Assembly: GCF_900182645.1 (NCBI RefSeq)
Contig: NZ_FXTA01000003.1
Coordinates: 62,001-126,000 of the forward strand
DNA: 64,000 bases
Direction: 5' to 3'
Origin: Flavobacterium resistens
GTDB lineage: Bacteria > Bacteroidota > Bacteroidia > Flavobacteriales > Flavobacteriaceae
In this document: positions 56,866-64,000 of the stretch, piece after piece
Layout: each line of letters starts with the position of its first letter
Position numbering within the stretch: position 1 is the stretch's first letter
Program-made: the position numbers and the translations under genes
Notes under the pieces: generated by a model
What the model saw: the letters and a program-made list of their open reading frames with translations, nothing else
The model's database searches: none
What the model was told of the DNA's origin: nothing

Positions 56866-56911
56866 AGGTCTTGTCTGGCATTTGCCATCTCTCCTTCGTC
56901 GAGATGACAAT
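56866..56911. repeat. REP-like imperfect palindrome
   Basis: TTGTCTGGCATTTGCCATCTC, then CTTCGTCGAGATGACAA. The GAGATGACA arm is related to the TGTCA-type REP elements at 6.05 and 49.9 kb. Confidence 0.45.
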
Positions 56912-56932
56912 ATTGTGTTTAAATTTAGACAT

Positions 56933-56965
56933 AAAAAAAACCTGGCAATAGAGATTTGCCAGGTT
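56933..56965 (-). terminator. Terminator of the chitinase gene
   Basis: On the minus strand AACCTGGCAAA / TTGCCAGGTT with a ~6-base loop runs into an eight-T tract, ~150 bases downstream of the chitinase stop. Confidence 0.8.
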
Positions 56966-57113
56966 CATAATGCGCTTTTCAAGGAGAAAACCAAATAACA
57001 AATCTCCCTAATTCACAGCATTTGTTTGAAATAAAAATTAGATTAAAAAATAAATAACCAAACTCAATTTTAACCGTCCCAATTTTTTATTTCGAAATTT
57101 TCAATTCTTTACT

Positions 57114-60100
57114 CTAGTTTAAAAAATTCATTACTTTGAGTGTTTTTTTGTTTCCTGCTTTGTCTGTCACTATCACTAAAAATACTTGTTTAGATGAAAA
57201 ATTATGATTCTGAAGCAGTACTTCCTTATTATTCAAAGCGTTTCTCTTGCTTACTAAATTTTGTCCAAAAACATTAAAAACATCAACTTGAGCAATATCT
57301 TCATTGTCATTTGAAACTAGTAAGGCATCATTTCTAAAATAGGCTATCGTTGCATCGTTTTTTGGAGAAATATCATCAAGAGCTAATGTTTTTGCTGCTG
57401 ATTGCGATGCAAAATAAGCGGCATAAGCATTAGACAATTCAGATGAATTACCACAAGAAGATGCATCCCAGTTTACAGACCAAGTCATTAAACCTCTTAA
57501 AGAAGGATATGGTCCGCCTGGCTGCATAGTGTATGTTCTTCCTGAAAAAGTGGTTCCCGTTCTTAAATAATTCATAGCACTAATTCCTTCTGTCGGCGTT
57601 AAATAACCGCTACCTGCTGCACTTGGACAAGCTGGTAATGCAATAAGAACTTTTGAAGCCGGTAAACCATCAAAATGCATTCCTGTTGTAGCAATGTTAT
57701 ATCCTTTTATTACCATATCAGTTAGAGCTGTTACCATGTTTGCTTTCTTAGCTGTACCATAATATTGACCATCTAATCCGTTTTCTCCTCCTGTATTATA
57801 CAATTGTACCGCTAACAAATCCAATTCATTACGCAAGTTTTGAATAATTGGCAGGAAAGAACCAAAAGTATCTGTATAAGTAGAATACCCTCCTTGTACA
57901 TATTGTGTTTCCGGAGCTGCAGTTAATAAAAATCCAGGTCCATAGTACGCTTTTAATTCTTTGCAAGCATCTACTATGTTTTTTAATCTTGGATAAGCAG
58001 AAATACCCGCATAAGAAATATCTCTTAAACCTCCTGCGTTAAAATTCATCGATCCGCCTTCAAAATCCAAATCAACTCCATCAAATTGATACTCATCAAT
58101 AATGGCTTTTAGACCATTAACAAAAATATTTTTTTGAGTTACATTGTCTAAAACAACATGACCATTTTGACCTCCGATAGAAACAATAACAGGAACGCCG
58201 CTATCTCTTAAAGATTTGATATCATTTTTCAACAATTGCTTATTGAAAACACCATTGGTCAAATATCTGTTGTCATTTGTAGTTAATACTGGTGTATAAC
58301 CATCACGATTAACTGTTTCTACGAAAGAATAATCAACTACGTTAAACTTTTTCCCCACCATTTGAGAAAAATATAAAAATGGCGCTGAAGTATTTTCCCA
58401 AGAATGTGCATACCCTAAAATAATTTTAGACGGAAGCGGAATGAATCGATTAGTGCTCACTGGAGCAATTTTAATGGTATTGTTTAATGTAGTTACGGCA
58501 GCTTTATTATCGGTTGCTTTAATTACAACTGGATAATCCTGATAAGCAGATGGTGTGAAATTATACGTGTAAGTATTATTTGTACCTGCTGTCATATTGA
58601 ATGTACCTCCGTTTATAGTAATAGTAACACCTGAAACTGATCCGTCACTATCTACAGCTGTAACTGAAATTGGTACAACTTGAAAAGTACTTTGATTTAC
58701 AGTAGTATTCGATGGCGAATTCCAAGTAATTACTGGCAATGAATTTGGGCAGTTTGCACCTGAACAAGTTAATGTAAAACTATATGTTTTTGAATCTGTT
58801 GTTCCGTTTGATGCAGTAGCCGTAACGGTTAAAGTATGACTAAGCGAAAACTGATTTGCGACTGGTGTCCAAACCGCTGTATAAGTTCCTGAAGAATTAG
58901 TAGCGCTCAAACTTTGTCCATCTAAACTAAATGCCACAGATGAGATTGTAGTAGCATCAGCAGCACTTAATCCAACACTTGCAACAAAATTAATTGATGA
59001 TCCTAAATTTATAGCAATCGTCGAAGCTGTTGGCGCCGTAATGGCAACCACTGGCTTAGTTGCAACCACCGCTTGTCTATTAAAATTATAAACTGTTGGT
59101 GTTGTTGGAACTGCAAAATTGGCTAAGTTGTTTGGATAATAAGTCACTTCACCATTTTCCCATGTGTTTAATTTCAAGCTTAAAATTTGAGTATAACCTG
59201 CTACAACTGAATTATCGAAAGTATAATTTCCTGATGCATCTGTTGTTGCTAAAACACTCTTCCAGTTGTGTGTACTGTCTGTCCAAGGTAACACGATTTC
59301 TACTTTAGCATTGGCTACTGGCGTTGTTCCGTCTTTAACACTACCGCTAATTAAATTTGTGGCTGCTGCCAATGCTGATTTTGCTGTAGAACTTGTATTA
59401 AAATTATAAACCGTTGGGTTTGCAGGAACAGCAAAGTTTGCCAGGTTATTTGGATAGTAATTTACTTCTCCGTTTTCCCACGTATTCAATTTCAAACTTG
59501 TTACTGTTGTGTAACCTGCTACAACCGAATTATCAAAACTGTATTTCCCTTGCGCATCAGTCACAGCAATAACGCTTTTCCAGTTATGCGTGCTGTCTGT
59601 CCATGGTAAAACTATTTCTACTTTGGCACCAGCAACCGGATTTGCTCCGTTTTTAACTGTTCCGCTTATTTTGTTTGTACTTACAACAACATCTTGTGCA
59701 AAGTTCAATGTTTTATTGGCATTCAAATTCGAATAAACTGTTGAAGCTGGTGTAAATGTTTGTCCTGTTAAAGCTGCAGTTACTGTATAGTTTCCGCCAG
59801 AAGGCAAACTAAGAGAATAACTACCGCTTGCATTTGTAACCGCTGCATAACTTCCACCTGAAAAACTAGCCGTAACTGTTACGCCAGAAACTGGAGCTGT
59901 ATTGTTTAAAACAGTTCCGCTAACAGTATAATTAACTACTGCCGCACCCTGTGCAAAGTTCAAAGTTTTATTTGAATCAATTGCGTTATAAACTGTTGAA
60001 GCTGGTGTATAAGAGAATCCAGATTTTGCCGCCGTAACAGTATAACTTAATCCTGCTGTTAAACCTGCAACACTGTAAACTCCGCTTGCATTTGAAACTG

Positions 60101-61850
60101 CTGTTAACGTCGAACTTCCTGAAACCGCAGAAATAGTTACACCAGAAACTCCTGTGCTTCCGTTAAGAACTGTTCCGCTTACTGTATAAGTTGGTTGTGT
60201 TCCGTTAATAACAACTGCTGTTTGATTTACCGTAACATTTGTTAAAGTTACAGGAGTAAATGTATAAGTCGCTTTTAAAGCTGTCAATGTATAATTTTGT
60301 CCTGAAGTTAAATTGTTGAATGCAAAATTTCCATTAGTAGAAACCACTGTTTGAATAACAGCATTACTTGCATTTCGTAATTCAACCGTAACATCTGTAA
60401 CTAAAGCTGATCCGTTTTTTACAGAACCCGAAATACTTACCGTTCCCGGAACAACGCTTCCGAAAGAAGTATCAACCTGAGTTAGCAATGAGTTTGGAAT
60501 TGAACCTCTTGTATCCTGAGATAATTCCCAAATCATTCCTCCAGCTAAGTTTTTAGATTTTATATACTGAACTTTTAAATCCATTGATTGTTTATCTTCA
60601 TAAGAAATAAACTCTTTTGTCGTAGCATTATATAAATAAGGAACTTTTGTAGTATTATCAAAATATCTTACCCATCCTGCTGCTGCAGCAGATGCCGTTA
60701 CCTGCATTGTATTTGGATCTAAATAAGCATGTGAATTCGTAACCGGATTTCCAACTAAATCACAAATTTCAATACTCCCTGAACGCTCGCACGCTCCAGA
60801 ACCATCCCAAGTTCCGATTGGGTTTTGCGGATTTGTACATCCTCCAACTATATCCCTTGGAGCCGAAACGAATAATCCGTTTGTTGAGTTAGTGGCAACG
60901 TGATCGAATTTTTTTCCGTAAAAAGGCAATCCCATAATTAATTTATTGGCTGGAAAACCAATTACGTTTAGATATTGATTTGTTAATTCATCTAATGATT
61001 CAGATTGTGTTGCACCATACAAAGGATCATTAGGGTTTCCACTTGCATATAAAGGAGCATTGTAGCATGTTTTATCATACCAGTTTCCTCCGAAATCATA
61101 TCCAAAATAAGTGATATAATCGCAATATGTAGAAATATCTTCAGTCATTCCGTATTGTGATCTGTTGTTTGGGCCTAAATATTGCTTTGCTACATTTCGA
61201 ACATTGTTTCCTGCAGCGATTGTAATCAGCTTATTTGGCATTGCCTGACGCATTGCTTTTAATAAAAGCACTAAATTTTTATTGTCATCAGGACTGTATT
61301 TTTGTGCAGGAACAGGCGCTCCATTCACTACTTCTGTACCATCAGTTCCGCCTGAAAGAGGATATTCCCAATCGATGTCGAAACCATCAATAAACGGATA
61401 AGTCACAATGAAGTTTGCCATATCTGCTGCTAATGCAGCTCTAGCTACCGGACTGGCAGCAATTGGCGAAAGATCCTGACCTTTTGTCCATCCTCCGACA
61501 GAAATTAAAACTTTTAAATGAGGATACTTTTGCTTAAGTTTCATTAAGTCATAAAAGTTTCCTTTTACGGGAGCATCCCAAGGGATTCCACCTTCCATAT
61601 GCTCATAATCAGCATAGGTATCCAAACATTTCAATTTTGTATTCTCCGGATGCGCCGGATCATACGTTGTACCATAAAAAGAATAATTTAAATGCGTCAA
61701 TTTACTTCCATCAATTTTCGGAACGTTAAAATCCCGGGCATAAATAGACCATTGCGCATAATACCCTACTACTTTTTTACCGTGAGCTGGTTGGGCTAAC
61801 GAAAGCAAGGGAAACAATAACAAAAAGAGCAATCTGTAATAATGTTTCAT
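57114..61850 (-). CDS. chiA: Secreted two-domain GH18 chitinase with T9SS sorting domain (ChiA-like)
   Basis: The 1,578-residue extracellular chitinase has a signal peptide to ~LAQ (20). GH18 domain 1 (~25-440) has DGFDIDWE with catalytic E162. Several CarboxypepD_reg/Ig-like linkers follow at ~460-1,110, including a near-duplicated ~95-residue unit (VAGAKVEIVLPWTDSTHNWK / VANAKVEIVLPWTDSTHNWK). GH18 domain 2 (~1,120-1,480) has FDGVDLDFEGGS with E1264, and a type-A C-terminal sorting domain ends at VMNFLN. Length and architecture match what I recall of F. johnsoniae ChiA, secreted by T9SS and acting from both chain directions. It is downstream of the GH20 gene, in one chitin locus. Confidence 0.94.
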   Translation of the reverse strand: MKHYYRLLFLLLFPLLSLAQPAHGKKVVGYYAQWSIYARDFNVPKIDGSKLTHLNYSFYGTTYDPAHPENTKLKCLDTYADYEHMEGGIPWDAPVKGNFYDLMKLKQKYPHLKVLISVGGWTKGQDLSPIAASPVARAALAADMANFIVTYPFIDGFDIDWEYPLSGGTDGTEVVNGAPVPAQKYSPDDNKNLVLLLKAMRQAMPNKLITIAAGNNVRNVAKQYLGPNNRSQYGMTEDISTYCDYITYFGYDFGGNWYDKTCYNAPLYASGNPNDPLYGATQSESLDELTNQYLNVIGFPANKLIMGLPFYGKKFDHVATNSTNGLFVSAPRDIVGGCTNPQNPIGTWDGSGACERSGSIEICDLVGNPVTNSHAYLDPNTMQVTASAAAAGWVRYFDNTTKVPYLYNATTKEFISYEDKQSMDLKVQYIKSKNLAGGMIWELSQDTRGSIPNSLLTQVDTSFGSVVPGTVSISGSVKNGSALVTDVTVELRNASNAVIQTVVSTNGNFAFNNLTSGQNYTLTALKATYTFTPVTLTNVTVNQTAVVINGTQPTYTVSGTVLNGSTGVSGVTISAVSGSSTLTAVSNASGVYSVAGLTAGLSYTVTAAKSGFSYTPASTVYNAIDSNKTLNFAQGAAVVNYTVSGTVLNNTAPVSGVTVTASFSGGSYAAVTNASGSYSLSLPSGGNYTVTAALTGQTFTPASTVYSNLNANKTLNFAQDVVVSTNKISGTVKNGANPVAGAKVEIVLPWTDSTHNWKSVIAVTDAQGKYSFDNSVVAGYTTVTSLKLNTWENGEVNYYPNNLANFAVPANPTVYNFNTSSTAKSALAAATNLISGSVKDGTTPVANAKVEIVLPWTDSTHNWKSVLATTDASGNYTFDNSVVAGYTQILSLKLNTWENGEVTYYPNNLANFAVPTTPTVYNFNRQAVVATKPVVAITAPTASTIAINLGSSINFVASVGLSAADATTISSVAFSLDGQSLSATNSSGTYTAVWTPVANQFSLSHTLTVTATASNGTTDSKTYSFTLTCSGANCPNSLPVITWNSPSNTTVNQSTFQVVPISVTAVDSDGSVSGVTITINGGTFNMTAGTNNTYTYNFTPSAYQDYPVVIKATDNKAAVTTLNNTIKIAPVSTNRFIPLPSKIILGYAHSWENTSAPFLYFSQMVGKKFNVVDYSFVETVNRDGYTPVLTTNDNRYLTNGVFNKQLLKNDIKSLRDSGVPVIVSIGGQNGHVVLDNVTQKNIFVNGLKAIIDEYQFDGVDLDFEGGSMNFNAGGLRDISYAGISAYPRLKNIVDACKELKAYYGPGFLLTAAPETQYVQGGYSTYTDTFGSFLPIIQNLRNELDLLAVQLYNTGGENGLDGQYYGTAKKANMVTALTDMVIKGYNIATTGMHFDGLPASKVLIALPACPSAAGSGYLTPTEGISAMNYLRTGTTFSGRTYTMQPGGPYPSLRGLMTWSVNWDASSCGNSSELSNAYAAYFASQSAAKTLALDDISPKNDATIAYFRNDALLVSNDNEDIAQVDVFNVFGQNLVSKRNALNNKEVLLQNHNFSSKQVFLVIVTDKAGNKKTLKVMNFLN

Positions 61851-62318
61851 AGTTATTAATATTGGTTAATAGAAAATAAATAATTGGGCCGAAGCAGTTT
61901 TCACTGCTGGGTTTCGCTCAACACAGGTTGGAAGGCTGCGTCGATTGGAAATAAACTCAAATTAAATTCTATAGATAAATATTACTATTACTGATTCTTT
62001 ATAATCATTAGCAAATAGTAGTGATTGATATTTATTTATAATTTTTAAAAAATTACTATTAAATACAACTGATAAATTTGGGACTACTCATCAATTAACT
62101 CTGTTTTGTCATGTTTTAAATTGTACTCTCTCTATTTGGTTTTTAAATGTTAATACTCCGTTAGTGGTTATTTTGTAATTATTCTGTTTGAGATGTGGAA
62201 TTAAAAAGAATCTAAAAGTTTAATTATAATTACCTCTGCCAAATGTTTTTTTGGCAGAGATAATCAGCATTCTTAAAACAATACTTAAACTTACTAAATA
62301 CTAATTCAAACCAAATCT
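61851..62318. other. Intergenic region between GH20 and chitinase genes
   Basis: A 468-base AT-rich spacer on the minus-strand side of the chitin locus. It contains a stem-loop at 62234-62259 but no open frame of note and no clear TAnnTTTG promoter for the chitinase. The length suggests a separate promoter or a regulated leader rather than simple operon spacing. Confidence 0.5.
62234..62259 (-). terminator. Stem-loop between GH20 and chitinase
   Basis: A 10-bp stem CTCTGCCAAA / TTTGGCAGAG with a 6-base loop. Neither strand has a good T-run immediately after, so it may be a processing or attenuating hairpin between the two chitin genes. Confidence 0.5.
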
Positions 62319-64000
62319 TTATATTAATTTCTTTAAACCTGCATAAACTGCAAGCTCAACATCAGCATATTCTTTTGTATTGCAGTCTTCGATTAATTTC
62401 TTCAAATCTTCTGATTTTAAAGTCGATTTATTATCCAAAACCAATAAAACCTGTTCTGACGCATCACTTAATTTTTTTGATAAAGGAAGGAATGACTGTA
62501 CTAGTGGCGCATTTGCACTTAATTCATTTAATCCTTTATTCACAGAAATCCATTTCGTTAAAAATGATGTCACTTTAGCTTTATTCTCAGGCGTTTTATT
62601 CGCTACATATTGCGTTACTGCTTCATTAAAAGTCAAAGCATCTTTTGCGTCTGGTGTGCATGCATCTGCGAAAAGCGTTAATGGCGAATACATTTGATAT
62701 TCAGTTCCGCCTTTGTTTCGCGTGTATCCTTTTAATGGTTCACAAACATTCGAAAACTCATTTAACAAACTGATATCCTGATTGTTTGCTATATTTCTTA
62801 AGATTACTGCTTTGTTGCGAATATGCGTCAATCCTAATTCTTCAAGTCTAAATGAAACTACATCTAAACGCTTACGCATATTTGAAACATCTGTAATATC
62901 TTCTGCTGACCAAAGTCTTTCTGCAATTGCAGCTGTTCTTGGCCAAACTCTTGAATCAATTGTCGTTTCAGATGCAAGCTCTGTCCACATTGTAGCTTCT
63001 CCACCTAGAATTCTTGCTTTTTCTTCTGCAGTCAATACAGCACCTTTAGGCATCGGATCATTTAAATAATGGCTTTCAACCGGATACATCAAGTCGATAT
63101 AATAACCGTTTGATAGTACGGTTTTATATCCTTTTTTTACAGCATCAACTAAAGACTGTCCAGCTGCCATTCCTTCATTTGCGCCTCTCCAAGAATGAAC
63201 AATTGCTTCTTTTGAAAGATCTTTAGTTAAAATTTCTTCCCATCCCATTAATTGTTTTCCATGTTTTTTAAGCATTGGAGCCAACTGCATAGTGAAATAG
63301 GTTTGTAATTCGTGGTTTGTTTTTAAATTATGTTTCTTTTTAAACTCTTGAATTTTTGGGTTGGCGTCCCAGTCTTTCCCTTCATTTTCATCTCCCCCAA
63401 TATGAAAATAAGCGCCTGGAAATAAGGGACAAACCTCATCAAAAAGTTCACTTAAAATTTGATATGTTTTAGGATTTGAAGGATCTAATGTTGGCGAAAA
63501 AATACCCGCATTTCTTTCAATTCCATAGGTAGCAATTGCTGTTCCTTGAATATTTTTTTCAGAAGTTCCTCCTGTCAACGTAATCACTTTGCTTCCAATT
63601 TCTGGATAAGCTGTTAGTATCGAAGATCCGTGACCTGGAACATCTATTTCCGGAACTATTAAAATACCGCGCTCATCAGCATATTTTACGATATTTTTAA
63701 TTTCCTCTTGTGTGTAATATAATCCATCCGAAGCAACCTCAATTAGCTTTGGATGTTTTTTCATTTCAATTCTCCATCCTTGATCGTCAACCAAATGCCA
63801 GTGAAAAACATTCATTTTCATTGCCGCCAATCCGTCAATATTTCTTTTGATAACATCAACAGGCTGAAAATGTCTTGAAGCATCAATCATTAAACCTCTC
63901 CATGTAAATCTAGGTAAATCTGATATTTGTGAATTCGGAAAGTAGAATGAGGTATTGTTATTCTGCAATAATTGCAATAAGGTTTCAAGACCATGCAAGG
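62319..64000 (-). CDS. GH20 beta-N-acetylhexosaminidase, N-terminus outside the window
   Basis: The frame runs off the end of the window; the in-frame TTG at 63998 is inside the protein (LHGLETLLQLLQ is an internal GH20 motif), so the N-terminal domain and any leader are missing. Visible: PRFTWRGLMIDASRHFQPV, MNVFHWHLVDDQGWRIE, PEIDVPGHGSS, and the catalytic pair in YFHIGGDENEGKDW (Asp polarising, Glu acid). GH20 enzymes remove terminal GlcNAc from chito-oligosaccharides, here probably in the periplasm, downstream of the secreted chitinase. The ~150-residue tail after the barrel is less conserved. Confidence 0.95.
   Translation of the reverse strand, partial: LHGLETLLQLLQNNNTSFYFPNSQISDLPRFTWRGLMIDASRHFQPVDVIKRNIDGLAAMKMNVFHWHLVDDQGWRIEMKKHPKLIEVASDGLYYTQEEIKNIVKYADERGILIVPEIDVPGHGSSILTAYPEIGSKVITLTGGTSEKNIQGTAIATYGIERNAGIFSPTLDPSNPKTYQILSELFDEVCPLFPGAYFHIGGDENEGKDWDANPKIQEFKKKHNLKTNHELQTYFTMQLAPMLKKHGKQLMGWEEILTKDLSKEAIVHSWRGANEGMAAGQSLVDAVKKGYKTVLSNGYYIDLMYPVESHYLNDPMPKGAVLTAEEKARILGGEATMWTELASETTIDSRVWPRTAAIAERLWSAEDITDVSNMRKRLDVVSFRLEELGLTHIRNKAVILRNIANNQDISLLNEFSNVCEPLKGYTRNKGGTEYQMYSPLTLFADACTPDAKDALTFNEAVTQYVANKTPENKAKVTSFLTKWISVNKGLNELSANAPLVQSFLPLSKKLSDASEQVLLVLDNKSTLKSEDLKKLIEDCNTKEYADVELAVYAGLKKLI

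Noticed and set aside
62375-63069. Plus-strand frames opposite the GH20 gene
   Set aside because: They are shadows of the GH20 hexosaminidase, whose catalytic motifs confirm the minus-strand reading.

Overview
The window comes from a Bacteroidota chromosome, almost certainly a Flavobacterium close to F. johnsoniae. It is AT-rich, and several promoters match the flavobacterial TTG-N17-23-TAnnTTTG pattern. It carries type IX secretion (T9SS) cargo with both kinds of C-terminal sorting domain, a SprF partner protein, DUF3822-RsmD and a two-domain GH18 chitinase beside a GH20 hexosaminidase. The chitinase has the architecture I remember for F. johnsoniae ChiA.

Layout. 1-6.8 kb: end of a LOG-family gene, a secreted M1-like protein with a degenerate active site, a fused E1 alpha/beta 2-oxoacid dehydrogenase and kdsB. 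7-13.7 kb: methyltransferase, PQQ-type beta-propeller, ygiD-like dioxygenase, RecD-like helicase and the DUF3822-rsmD pair. 13.7-21.1 kb: a small outer-membrane protein, a TonB-receptor-like barrel divergent from a histidine kinase/response regulator pair, another small envelope protein, a two-helix membrane protein and a dicarboxylate symporter. 21.07-21.40 kb: RNase P RNA on the minus strand. 21.5-24.1 kb: small conserved and secreted proteins. 24.3-26.1 kb: dnaX, whose gamma and tau parts lie in different frames joined at an A10 run. 26.1-31.4 kb: a tight minus-strand array sixA-ppk1-ppx-TMEM175-crp-oxidoreductase. 31.9-46.8 kb: an adhesin locus holding a small secreted protein, a ~3,771-residue SprB-like giant protein (VWA, about 24 SprB-type repeats, HYR-like and cadherin-like repeats, type-B sorting domain), a PorP/SprF protein and an OmpA-family protein. 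47-51.6 kb: CAP lipoprotein, pdxH, rnz with a STAS-like neighbour, pyrB and pyrR, with word-repeat hairpins in the gaps. 51.8-53.9 kb: an accessory-looking PIN-domain protein and methyltransferase. 54-56.8 kb: small lipoprotein, ABC-F ATPase and thioredoxin-like protein. 57.1-64 kb: chitinase and GH20 hexosaminidase, running off the window end.

How the genes fit together. The adhesin, SprF and OmpA genes look like one T9SS export and surface-anchoring module. The chitinase and GH20 enzyme form one end of a chitin-utilisation locus, in which secreted endo/exo-chitinase products are cut to GlcNAc. The polyphosphate genes form one transcription unit with a predicted K+ channel and a Crp-type regulator. 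Most other genes are housekeeping. I saw no tRNA, rRNA operon, CRISPR array, prophage or intact insertion sequence. The best candidates for new biology are the dnaX frame break, the repeat-built adhesin with its intercistronic hairpin, the PIN/methyltransferase insert and a class of intergenic word-repeat hairpins.
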